From positions 186,001-250,000 of the forward strand of contig JAHBXC010000001.1 in NCBI GenBank assembly GCA_019636675.1: a DNA stretch of 64,000 nt, given 5' to 3'. The number at the start of each line of letters is the position of its first letter. The first letter of the stretch is position 1. This document shows positions 17,580 through 25,231 of this stretch, piece by piece. Under the pieces are notes generated by a model that was given only the letters and a program-made list of their open reading frames with translations, was not told the DNA's origin and made no database searches. A program made the translations under genes and the position numbers. The stretch comes from Phycisphaeraceae bacterium. Its GTDB lineage: Bacteria > Planctomycetota > Phycisphaerae > Phycisphaerales > UBA1924.

Positions 17580-18833
17580 TCAGCGCTGCTCGTCGTCCAT
17601 CACGCCCACGAACGCGCCGCCGGACACGCTCCTGTTGTCGCCCGCGCGCATCGCATGGGCCGTGCGGAGACTGTCGGCGGCCTCCGCGTCGCGACCAAGC
17701 TCCTTGAGCACCACGCTGCGCATCGCCCATGCTTCGCCCTGGCGGGGCGAGAGTTCGATCGCGGCGTCGAGCGATCGGAGCGCGCCGTCAAGGTCGCCGC
17801 GCCTGCGCTGCCACGCCGCCATGAGGAGCCGTCCATCCGGCTGCGACGCGTCGATCGCGATGAGCCGGCTCGCGGACTGGCGGAGCCGGGGAAGGTCGTT
17901 GAGGCGGAGCGCGACGCGCCCGAGCGTGAGCCACGCGACACGGTCGGCCGAGCCCGCGTCGTCGCGCGTAAGCGTCAACAGCGCGGTCCGCGCGTCGACG
18001 AGGCGGTTGACCTCGATCAGGCAGCGGATGCGCATGTGCATCAGGTCGCGCCGGGACGCCATGTTCGGCTCCGCGAGCAGCTGCGTGAGCACGACCTCGG
18101 CGTCGGCGTACCTGTTCGCGGCCATCTCGGCGCGGGCCAGGTCCTCGAGGACGCCGGTGTTCCTCGGCTCGAGCAGTCGCGCCTCGCGCAGCAGGCGGGC
18201 GGCGTAGTCGGGCATCCCGTCCAGCAGCGCGACCGATCCGAGCGTGCGCCGGACGCCCGCGCTGTGCTGGTGACGCTCGAGCCCCTCGAGCAGCATGGTG
18301 CGTGCTTCGTCGATGCGACCCATCTCGACCAGCATCTCGGCGGCGGCGACGAGGTACCTCGGCTCGGTCGGATCGAGCGTGCGGCAGTGCTTGTAGTCGC
18401 GGATCGCGAGGTCCCAGCGGTTCACCCGCTCGAAGGCGATGGCGCGGTTGAAGTACGACTCGATCTGCGTGTCGTCCATCTCGATCGCGGCGTCGAAGGA
18501 CGCGATGGCGTCCTCGTAATCGCCCCGCTCGAGCAGGATGCGCCCGCGGAGGTTGTAGCTCTTGGTGACCGACGGCGCGTTGCGGATCGCGCTGTCGATA
18601 GTCTTCAGGGCCTTGTCGAGGTCGCCGCTGAAGAACTGCTGGCGCGCGGTCTCGAATTCAGCGCCGGCCTTGATCGCGCCGAGGCGCTGCTGGGAGTGCT
18701 TCACAGCGGCGCTGGTGTAGTTGCCGTGGCCTTTGCAGCCCGCGAGCCCGCCGGCGACGGCGCAGATGGCGCCGGCGAGAAGGATTGCCCGCGCCGGGGC
18801 GTGGAGCTGGATGTTGGTTCTGCTGATCCGCAT
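17580..18833 (-). CDS. TPR-repeat lipoprotein in the pilus/secretin cluster
   Basis: A 417-residue predicted lipoprotein: signal peptide with lipobox LAGC near residue 33, then TPR-like helical repeats covering most of the chain (for example ALKTIDSAIRNAPSVTKSYN, EDAIASFDAAIEMDDTQIES and WDLAIRDYKHCRTLDPTEPR). A PilF/PilW-type pilotin that assists secretin assembly at the outer membrane would suit both the architecture and the position directly downstream of the secretin gene (40-base gap). It is longer than typical PilF, so additional scaffold roles are possible. The pilotin role is inferred, not visible in a signature. Confidence 0.85.
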   Translation of the reverse strand: MRISRTNIQLHAPARAILLAGAICAVAGGLAGCKGHGNYTSAAVKHSQQRLGAIKAGAEFETARQQFFSGDLDKALKTIDSAIRNAPSVTKSYNLRGRILLERGDYEDAIASFDAAIEMDDTQIESYFNRAIAFERVNRWDLAIRDYKHCRTLDPTEPRYLVAAAEMLVEMGRIDEARTMLLEGLERHQHSAGVRRTLGSVALLDGMPDYAARLLREARLLEPRNTGVLEDLARAEMAANRYADAEVVLTQLLAEPNMASRRDLMHMRIRCLIEVNRLVDARTALLTLTRDDAGSADRVAWLTLGRVALRLNDLPRLRQSASRLIAIDASQPDGRLLMAAWQRRRGDLDGALRSLDAAIELSPRQGEAWAMRSVVLKELGRDAEAADSLRTAHAMRAGDNRSVSGGAFVGVMDDEQR

Positions 18834-18873
18834 GGGTGTGCCTGTCTGTGGATGTTCGGTCGTTTACGTTGGT

Positions 18874-20982
18874 TCAGGGCGTCGGGCCGCGCAGGTCCTC
18901 GGTGGGCGTCGCGATCGGGCCGTTGAATGGCCACGAGGACGAGCTCGCGCCGGAGCGGATGCGCCGCCAGGCGTCCTCGATCGTGGCGCCGGCGCGCGTC
19001 GGCTGCGGAGGCGCGGGGTTGGCGGATGCCATCAGGATCGGCGCGTCGGTGAAGACGGCGGTCGTCCGGATGGAAGCGAGGGACCGCGCGTTGATGGCGC
19101 TGAGCGTCATGGCGTTCGCCAGATCGCCCATCGAGAGGAAGACTGTCTGCGGGATCGGCGCGCTGCGTGCCGGCGTCTCGCCCGCGCCCGGCCTGGCTGC
19201 GGACGGGCGGGGCGTCGCTGCGGGCTCGAGCTTCGTGTCGAAGCCGTCGCGCAGGATCTCTTCCAGCACGCTGCGCGTCGGGATCCGGATCTCGTCGTCT
19301 TCGAGGATCTGCTCGCGCAGACGCACCGCGTCGGGCTGGTTGGGGTTCAGCTCGAGCGAGCGGCGGAGCTTCCACATCGCCTTCTCGCGGTCGCCGCCGC
19401 GGGCGAGCTCGGCGGCCTCGACGTTGAGCTTCGCGGTCTGGCGTTCGCGGCTGAACGGGAGGAGCCCCTCGCGGGCCGCGCTCATCGCGTCCTGCGCGAT
19501 CTGCTTGCCCTTCTCGCCGGCGGACGCGAGCATCGAGTCGTTCACGATCGTCGGTGTGATGAGGAACATCACCTCGGTCCGGTTCACGCTGTCTTCGCGC
19601 CCTCGGAACGGGATGCCGATGATGGGGATGTCGCCCAGGACCGGGACCTGACGCCTGGTCAGCTGCATCGTCTCTTTGAACAGCCCTCCGAGCACGATGG
19701 TCGAGCCGTCGCGGACGATCACGTTGGTGGTGATCTCCTGCGTGAGCTCGTCGGGGATGGTCGTGGTCGCCCCCTGCGAATCGATGACGTCGCGCAGGAC
19801 GGCCTCGGACACCGAGGGCTTGAGCTCCATGCGGATCATGCCGTCGTTCGAGATGAACGGGCGGAAGACCAGCTGCGTGCCTGTGTCGAGGAATTCGACG
19901 GTCTGCGTGGTCGAGGTATCGTTGGTGGTGGTGCTGAGGTAGCCGATCCTGGCGCCGACGAGCACGCGCGCCGGCTGGCGGTTGAGCGCGAGGATCTTCG
20001 GGTTGGAGAGGATCGTGGTGTCGCCGACCTCGTCGAGCATCCGGATGAACACGCTGATGCCCGAGCCGACGATGCCGATCTTGAGCGTCCCGGGCCCGCC
20101 GGTGTTGCCGGGGGTCGAGACGGCGGCCTGGCCGCGCGAGAGCACGTTGTTCCCCGGGACCTGCGGCGGGTTGCGCAGGGCGTTGGCCGGGTTCAGCGGG
20201 CCGCCGAGGTTGAGGAAGTCGCCGAGGTCGAGATCGCCGACGAGGGAGAAGTCGACGCCGAAGGCGTTGTCCTCGTTGAGCTGAGTCTGGAGGATGGTCG
20301 CTTCGACGAGGACCTGCGCCGGGCGGGTGTCGAGCTGGACGATCAGCTGCTCGATCTCGCGGAGGTTCTCGGCGTAGTCGTAGACGACGAGGGTCGACGC
20401 GAGGGCGAACTTCTCGCCGCCGGTCGGGGTGTCGCCGAGCGCGAAGGTGCCCGCGTCGCCGTTGGCCTTGATCTGGCCGACGCCCGGGGTCAGGAGCGGG
20501 GTGACGAAGAGCGCCGCGTCTGTGGCGTTGAGGTAATTGAGCTGCATGACCTTGGCGAAGGGGCGCCGGTCTGCCTGCTTGATCTTGTTGATCTCGTCGA
20601 GGGTGTAGACGTAGATGAACTCGCCGCGCTCGACGTAGCCGTAGCCGTTGACGTGGAGGATGGCGTCGAGCGCTTCGTAGAAGGTGACGCCGTAGAGGTC
20701 GGCGGTGACGCTCGCCTCGACGCCTTTGCTGGCGACGATGTTGCGTTCGGACTGCATGGCGAGCATCTGCAGGACGGTGCTGAGCTTCTCGTCGCGCAGG
20801 TGCATGTCGACGGTCATGTGCTCGCTGACGCGGACGCGGGTGCGCTGCGACGCGTCGCCCGGCTGGAACGCCGGCACGCCGCCTGTGCTGCCGGCCTGCT
20901 GCGCGATCGCGCCCGGCGTGAGCGTGAGCGCCGCGACGACAGCGCGGACCCGACGACCGTGATGTGCTGCTCTGTGTCCCAT
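18874..20982 (-). CDS. Type II/IV secretion system secretin (GspD/PilQ family)
   Basis: Outer-membrane channel-forming secretin. From an N-terminal signal region the protein runs through an STN/N0-like domain (VDMHLRDEKLSTVLQML, GVTFYEALDAILHVNGYGY), an N1-type domain (AKVMQLNYLNATDAALFVTP), then the secretin domain from VLVEATILQTQLNEDN to VPVLGDIPIIGIPFRGRED and TEVMFLITPTIV. Roughly 180 residues of mostly charged, helical sequence follow the channel domain, which is an unusually long C-terminal extension. Translation may start at the chosen ATG (702 residues) or 12 codons earlier; neither has a strong ribosome-binding site. The PilP-like gene lies 50 bases upstream. Confidence 0.94.
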   Translation of the reverse strand: MGHRAAHHGRRVRAVVAALTLTPGAIAQQAGSTGGVPAFQPGDASQRTRVRVSEHMTVDMHLRDEKLSTVLQMLAMQSERNIVASKGVEASVTADLYGVTFYEALDAILHVNGYGYVERGEFIYVYTLDEINKIKQADRRPFAKVMQLNYLNATDAALFVTPLLTPGVGQIKANGDAGTFALGDTPTGGEKFALASTLVVYDYAENLREIEQLIVQLDTRPAQVLVEATILQTQLNEDNAFGVDFSLVGDLDLGDFLNLGGPLNPANALRNPPQVPGNNVLSRGQAAVSTPGNTGGPGTLKIGIVGSGISVFIRMLDEVGDTTILSNPKILALNRQPARVLVGARIGYLSTTTNDTSTTQTVEFLDTGTQLVFRPFISNDGMIRMELKPSVSEAVLRDVIDSQGATTTIPDELTQEITTNVIVRDGSTIVLGGLFKETMQLTRRQVPVLGDIPIIGIPFRGREDSVNRTEVMFLITPTIVNDSMLASAGEKGKQIAQDAMSAAREGLLPFSRERQTAKLNVEAAELARGGDREKAMWKLRRSLELNPNQPDAVRLREQILEDDEIRIPTRSVLEEILRDGFDTKLEPAATPRPSAARPGAGETPARSAPIPQTVFLSMGDLANAMTLSAINARSLASIRTTAVFTDAPILMASANPAPPQPTRAGATIEDAWRRIRSGASSSSWPFNGPIATPTEDLRGPTP

Positions 20983-21032
20983 GCGGTGCTCGTTCTCGGC
21001 CCGTCTCCGGGCCGTCATCTGTTCGGTTGTCG

Positions 21033-21656
21033 TCAGTCGTCAAGCGGGCTGGCGACCCGCAACTCGCGAAGTACCCCGTCGCGTTCCAGCGTCACGGACC
21101 TCGGAGTGATCGCCGTCACGCGGAAGCCAGCGACCGAATCGCCCACGCGCGTCATCACGACGCCGGGCCCCCCGAACGCGGAGAGATCGAATATGGCGAC
21201 AGTTCTCTTGCCGGACATGGTGCTTTTCAGACGGAGTGCGGCGAGGTCCTTCGCGATCGCGCGTCCTCGGTCGCCATCGTCGTCGTAACCGTCGGCCGAC
21301 TTTGCGCTCGCGAGCGAACGCCGGTCCGGTTGCGACGGATCGGGAAAGTGTGCGTTGTCGAGGGCGAAGAGGTCTCTCGTCGGCGCGTCGACCCGCATGG
21401 ACGCCTTCCACGCGGCCATCGCCTCTCGGACCTTGCGCTCGGCGTCGGTCGCGATCACCGAGTCCGACGCGAGCGGCTCCGATCCGCTCAGCGACGCGGG
21501 CGAGGCGACCACGGCCCGTCGCGCCGCCGGTGACTTGCCCAACGGTGCGAATGTCTTGACGCCAAACCCAACCGCGACCACGCCGAGCACGCAGAGGATC
21601 GCGGCCTTGCGCTTGTCGGCGACGATCTCTTCACGGATCCGGGTGAATGCGCTCAT
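21033..21656 (-). CDS. PilP/GspC-like bitopic membrane protein
   Basis: A 207-residue protein with a short cytoplasmic N-terminus, one membrane helix (about residues 18-36, AAILCVLGVVAVGFGVKTF), a variable linker, and a small beta-rich C-terminal domain (VVMTRVGDSVAGFRVTAITP, VTLERDGVLRELRV) like the PilP/GspC homology region that contacts the secretin. The gene overlaps pilO-like by four bases and precedes the secretin gene, the standard PilP position. Sequence similarity to PilP proper is too weak to assert; topology, fold pattern and position are the evidence. Confidence 0.72.
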   Translation of the reverse strand: MSAFTRIREEIVADKRKAAILCVLGVVAVGFGVKTFAPLGKSPAARRAVVASPASLSGSEPLASDSVIATDAERKVREAMAAWKASMRVDAPTRDLFALDNAHFPDPSQPDRRSLASAKSADGYDDDGDRGRAIAKDLAALRLKSTMSGKRTVAIFDLSAFGGPGVVMTRVGDSVAGFRVTAITPRSVTLERDGVLRELRVASPLDD

Positions 21657-22237
21657 CGCGACGCTCCCTCGGTCACGGTCGCCATGGGCGACGGGGCGGG
21701 GCTCTCCGTCGACATCGCCTCGATCACGATCTCGACGACGAGCGTCGGCGCGCCAGGGCCGCTGCCTCGGGGCGGGTCGATGGTCAGGCGGGTGACGCGC
21801 AGCAGGCGATCGAGCGAATAGATGCGGTCGAGCACCGCGAGCACCGCGGGGTACCCCGATTCCATCGACAGCGTCAGGGGCGTCACGCGCACGCCCTCCT
21901 CGATGCGCGCGCGTTCCTGGCGGAGCTCGTGCTTCCCGATCTCCAGCGTCTGGAGGAAGGAGCTGAGTTCGTGCACGAGCAGCGATGTCTCGTCGCTGGC
22001 GGCCAGGGGTTTGGTCGACGCCAGCGCGAAGTCTCGCGCCTGGTGCAGCGTGCTCGCCATGGTGCGGATGTCTCGGGCCGTCGCCTGCGAGTGGTGCAGT
22101 TCGGAGCGGCTGCGCTCGATCTTCTCCTGCAGCGCGGTGGCCTTGGCGTTTGAAGGCGAGGCGCCGAGCCAGACTCCCGCGCCGACGAGCGCCGCGAGGC
22201 CTGCCCCGAGTTTCACGTGCGTGGCGGGGATCTTCAT
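21653..22237 (-). CDS. PilO-like inner-membrane alignment protein
   Basis: A 194-residue protein: a short N-terminus, one hydrophobic helix (about residues 9-27), a coiled coil (TALQEKIERSRSELHHSQAT), and an alpha/beta C-terminal domain with TLSMESGYPAVLAVLDRIYS and LRVTRLTIDPP, the pattern of the PilO ferredoxin-like fold. It lies between pilN-like and pilP-like genes with four-base overlaps on both sides, the canonical order. PilO pairs with PilN to form the periplasmic alignment subcomplex. Assigned on topology and synteny. Confidence 0.8.
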   Translation of the reverse strand: MKIPATHVKLGAGLAALVGAGVWLGASPSNAKATALQEKIERSRSELHHSQATARDIRTMASTLHQARDFALASTKPLAASDETSLLVHELSSFLQTLEIGKHELRQERARIEEGVRVTPLTLSMESGYPAVLAVLDRIYSLDRLLRVTRLTIDPPRGSGPGAPTLVVEIVIEAMSTESPAPSPMATVTEGASR

Positions 22238-22878
22238 CGCGTCGCCTCCGCCTTTGCTGTGTCCGGCAACGCGGCGCTGCGAACCGTCACGCCGATCCGG
22301 AACTCGCGCGCCTCGGTCTGGCGAACCCGGATGGGGCGCGCGTACTCGAGCGAGGTCGACTCGAACATGCCCGTGCGCTCCAGGTCGGTGATGAACCGCG
22401 CGATGTCGGTGTCGCTGAGCGCGACGCCGGCGATATCGACGCGCGCCGAGGCACGCGCGGTCTCGCTCCCGGTGCGACGCATCGAGCGTACATCGCTGGC
22501 GCTGGCGGCGCGCCGCTGGTCGTAGGTGAACGAGACGAGCGACATCGACTGCGGCGCCGCGGCGGTGATGGTCCGGAGCGTGTCGCGGACCGTCGGCCCC
22601 GGGGCCAGTCGCGCCTGCTGCTCGATGCGGTCGCCGATCAGCAGGAGTTCGCTGCCGATTTCGAGCACTGCTCGGTTCTGCTCGGCTTCACGCTGAACGG
22701 CCCGCTGGACGGACGCGAGTTCCCGCTCGAGCGAGACTGTCCGGAGGCGGGTCGCGCCGACGAGGAGCGCGACGCCGAGCGACGCCACGCAGTAGGCCGC
22801 GATCCAGCGCCTGCGGTTGACGCGGCGCATGGAGCGGGCCCGGGCCGAGTAGGGCATGAGGTCGATCGTGCGCGTCAC
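22234..22878 (-). CDS. PilN-like inner-membrane alignment protein
   Basis: A 214-residue bitopic protein. The GTG start overlaps the pilM stop (GTGA) and gives an N-terminus TRTIDLMPYSARARSMRR, which matches the PilN opening (I-x-L-L/M-P-Y/F) that binds PilM. A membrane helix follows (about residues 28-46, WIAAYCVASLGVALLVGA), then a coiled coil (SLERELASVQRAVQREAEQN), and a periplasmic domain containing VDIAGVALSDTDIARFITDL and SLEYARPIRVRQTEAREFRI, as in PilN. Starting at the later ATG would remove the PilM-binding motif, so GTG is preferred. Confidence 0.87.
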   Translation of the reverse strand: MTRTIDLMPYSARARSMRRVNRRRWIAAYCVASLGVALLVGATRLRTVSLERELASVQRAVQREAEQNRAVLEIGSELLLIGDRIEQQARLAPGPTVRDTLRTITAAAPQSMSLVSFTYDQRRAASASDVRSMRRTGSETARASARVDIAGVALSDTDIARFITDLERTGMFESTSLEYARPIRVRQTEAREFRIGVTVRSAALPDTAKAEATR

Positions 22879-24053
22879 GCGGCCCTCCCGGCGCCTGGGC
22901 GCCTGGCGAGGAGGCCCTTGACGCGCTCGTAGGCGTCGCGTGCGGCGTCGGCGCGGTGCTCGGCGCGCAGACTCAGCCCGCTGGCGGTCGCCCACTCGCA
23001 CAGGGGCCCGCGCCGGTTCATCGTGAAGGTCGTAGGCGCGAGTTCGATGCCCTCGAGGGGGCGCCCGAGCGTGGTCGACAGGCCGCAGACATCGCCGACG
23101 ATCTCGGACAGTCGTGGCTCGGGCGCGTCTCCGCCCACGAGCACGATCCCGTCGGGCTTGGACCCGCGGAACGTGACGAGGAAGTACCGGACGCACAGGT
23201 TGATCTCGTGCGCGAGCTCGTTGAGCAGCGGGCGGATGGCGTCGAAGATCGCGCGGTCGACGCGGTCGTCCACCGGCGCCTCGGCGTCGCGCCCGCTCCA
23301 GACGCGCTTGAGGCGCTGGCGCCGGATCTCGGCCACGGTGGCGGCGTCCATGTCGAGCCGCTCAGCGGCGGCGCGGTCGAGCCGTTCTCCGCCCCACTCG
23401 ATCTGCTTATAGAAGCACAGCGTCTCGCCGCGCATGGCCAGGACGCTCGTGCTGCGCCTGCCGATGTCGACGACGATCTGGGCGACCTGCTGGTCGACCG
23501 CGCGTCGGCGACGACGCCCGAAGCACCGCGCGGTCGCGGCGAATCCCGGCTCGACGCCTATGGGCTCGAGCCCGGCGTCGATGACGGCGTCGACGATCCG
23601 CTCGACGGCCTGGCTGCGAACGCCTGCGAGGATGATCTCCTCGCGCGACTCGTCGCCCTGCTGGACGGCGCCGGCGCGCAGCCAGCCGACCTCGACGCGC
23701 TCGCTGGCCTCGAAGCCCAGGCGGTGCGCCGCGTCGACCCTGAGGGACTGATCCGTCTCGGCGTCTGGCATGGAGGGAAGACGCACGGAGCGCACGCGCA
23801 GGAGGCGGTCGTCGAGCCCGATGACGCAGGCGCGCCCGTGGAACTCGCCGCTCTGGAGCTTGCGTTTGAGCACGACCCCGAGCGAGGCGTAGTACCCCTC
23901 GTCGTTCGGGTCGTCGCAGTCCGCCTCGACGCGCGTGGCGGCACGCACCTTGAAGCGCCCGCCGACTCGCTGGAGCTGGATCGCTTTCGCGCCGCTCGCG
24001 CCGAGGTCGAGGCCGATGGGCATCGTGCCGAACTGGAAGCCGCCGCGCAGCAA
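22875..24053 (-). CDS. pilM: Type IV pilus assembly ATPase-fold protein PilM
   Basis: Actin-like (FtsA/PilM fold) cytoplasmic protein that links the PilN/O/P inner-membrane complex to the motor. The 392 residues show the phosphate-1 motif IGLDLGASGAKAIQL, a middle region with VVDIGRRSTSVLAMRGETLC (phosphate-2-like) and the late GIVLVGGDAPEPRLSEIVGD adenosine motif. The start is probably a TTG: a GAGGAAGG ribosome-binding site lies seven bases upstream, and it leaves ten residues before MPIGLDLG, as is usual. The ATG of MPIGLDLG has no such site. The stop overlaps the pilN-like GTG. Confidence 0.9.
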   Translation of the reverse strand: MLRGGFQFGTMPIGLDLGASGAKAIQLQRVGGRFKVRAATRVEADCDDPNDEGYYASLGVVLKRKLQSGEFHGRACVIGLDDRLLRVRSVRLPSMPDAETDQSLRVDAAHRLGFEASERVEVGWLRAGAVQQGDESREEIILAGVRSQAVERIVDAVIDAGLEPIGVEPGFAATARCFGRRRRRAVDQQVAQIVVDIGRRSTSVLAMRGETLCFYKQIEWGGERLDRAAAERLDMDAATVAEIRRQRLKRVWSGRDAEAPVDDRVDRAIFDAIRPLLNELAHEINLCVRYFLVTFRGSKPDGIVLVGGDAPEPRLSEIVGDVCGLSTTLGRPLEGIELAPTTFTMNRRGPLCEWATASGLSLRAEHRADAARDAYERVKGLLARRPGAGRAA

Positions 24054-24100
24054 TGCGTTCCCTTCCTCGTCTGTCGCGTGCCGGCGTGCCCGCCCGTGGT

Positions 24101-24403
24101 TCAGGGCCGGGGCGCCGGTGCGCGCTGTGTCTGCTGCGCCTGTTGCTCCATCATCAGGCGCATCGCGTCCAGGGTCGCGTTCATGCGATCCAGTCGCTGG
24201 ATGATCTCGATCCGCTGGTCGGCCGCGCTGATGAGCCCGCGCGGTCGTTCGTCGGCGAGCGTCTGAGACGCGTGTGCCTCGCTCGGTCCGGAGACCTTGA
24301 CGAGGGAGACCGCGCCCAGGCAACTCGCTGCGCCGAGCAGGCCTCCGAGCATTCCCGCTCGGAGCGTTGGCCCTGCAAGGCGCTGGCTGTCACGAGTGTT
24401 CAT
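24101..24403 (-). CDS. Small membrane-anchored protein of unknown function
   Basis: About 100 residues with one hydrophobic segment (about residues 14-36, GMLGGLLGAASCLGAVSLV) and a C-terminal helical tail with coiled-coil character (RIEIIQRLDRMNATLDAM, MMEQQAQQTQR). I recognise no family. The ATG with a GGAG site seven bases upstream was chosen over a start 20 codons earlier. It lies between the pseudopilin and pilM, 47 bases before pilM, so it is probably expressed with them and may be an accessory of the inner-membrane complex; that role is only inferred. Confidence 0.65.
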   Translation of the reverse strand: MNTRDSQRLAGPTLRAGMLGGLLGAASCLGAVSLVKVSGPSEAHASQTLADERPRGLISAADQRIEIIQRLDRMNATLDAMRLMMEQQAQQTQRAPAPRP

Positions 24404-24475
24404 GTTTCGCTCCGCATGGCATCGTCGGAGCCCGCGCGAACGCGAGCGGACGATCGCTGTCACGTGGAACCTGAA

Positions 24476-24925
24476 TCACTCGTGCTGGAGCTTGCCATCG
24501 GGGAAGCCGGCGACCGGGGTCGGGTCGTAACCGGACGCCCAGAAGTTGCCGTCGCCGTCGGTGGCCCAGCCGGCGGTGGCCGAATCACGGGCGACGGTCA
24601 TGAACGCGTCGGTGCCGGTGATCAGGTTGTACATGCCGACGTAGCTGTTCAGCGGGGGTTCCTTGATGTAGGACTCGCTGATCAGGACGCCCCAGCCGTC
24701 GTTGGCCTGGCCGTCGCCGAGCGTCGGGTACACGCCGCGGTTGCGGACGCGATAGAGCTCGACCTGGCTGACGATCGTCTGCAGCTGGCTCTTGAGCGTG
24801 CTGCGAACGGCCGACTCGCTGGCCTTGGTGAACTGGGGGATCACGATGGCCGCGAGGATCCCGAGGATCACCACGACGATCAGGATCTCGACAAGCGTGA
24901 ACGCGTTGCGGCGGATGCGGTGCAT
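24476..24925 (-). CDS. Type II secretion/type IV pilus pseudopilin (prepilin-type cleavage motif)
   Basis: A 149-residue pseudopilin. The N-terminal class III signal is RRNAFTLVEILIVVVILGIL, with the conserved Glu at +5 after the cleavage point and a long hydrophobic helix. The residue before the mature Phe is Ala rather than the usual Gly. The globular part (AVRSTLKSQLQTIVSQVELY, then YPTLGDGQANDGWG) resembles GspG-type major pseudopilins shortened for planctomycetes. It is the first gene of the minus-strand machine operon, with an AGGAG site upstream; high expression from this promoter-proximal position suits a major subunit. No prepilin peptidase gene is in the window. Confidence 0.92.
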   Translation of the reverse strand: MHRIRRNAFTLVEILIVVVILGILAAIVIPQFTKASESAVRSTLKSQLQTIVSQVELYRVRNRGVYPTLGDGQANDGWGVLISESYIKEPPLNSYVGMYNLITGTDAFMTVARDSATAGWATDGDGNFWASGYDPTPVAGFPDGKLQHE

Positions 24926-25231
24926 CAGCGTCTGCTCCTGGCTAGTACTCGGACGACCTGTCTCGTGACCAACTACACGATTCGGCCTTTCCCGAGGGTC
25001 GCCCCGCGCGGGTCCTGCCGAACACGCGACACATCGGGAAATCCCGGGGAGTCCATCACCGTTGGCACGCCAACGCGGCCTCTCGCGCCCTGCCGAGTCG
25101 GCGCAGCCCGAACATCCCGCCCACCCGAACCCTGACGACCAGCGAGGTCCCTTCAGTGAACGCCAACGAAAGAAGGGCGACGCGTCCGGAAACGCGCCGC
25201 CCTTTCGGGTGAATCGGGGTGGGTCGGGCCT
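24926..25231. other. Intergenic region upstream of the pilus operon
   Basis: This 306-base gap separates two minus-strand genes. It must contain the promoter of the pilus/secretion operon; an AGGAG ribosome-binding site precedes the pseudopilin start. I could not identify a convincing -35/-10 pair or operator by eye. A hairpin near 25173-25205 probably ends the HEAT-repeat gene region (listed separately). No small coding frame with a plausible start signal was seen. Confidence 0.6.
25173..25210 (-). terminator. Hairpin with flanking T/A tract, candidate terminator
   Basis: A 13-base stem (AAGGGCGACGCGT / ACGCGCCGCCCTT, one mismatch) with a CCGGAA loop. On the minus strand the right-hand side is followed by CTTTCGTT, so it could stop transcription leaving the pilus-operon promoter region backwards. 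On the plus strand the flank is TTCGGG. Both flanks are only moderately T-rich, and the hairpin lies 5' of the HEAT-repeat gene end rather than between tandem genes, so an alternative role (attenuator or repeat) is possible. Confidence 0.45.

Noticed and set aside
18701..21043. A long alternative frame over the secretin gene
   Set aside because: It is Arg/Pro/His-rich and resembles no family, whereas the frame of the secretin has complete domain motifs; this is a high-G+C shadow.
25037..25048. CGGGAAATCCCG as a regulatory operator upstream of the pilus operon
   Set aside because: The arms are only five bases and such short inverted repeats are expected by chance in G+C-rich DNA.
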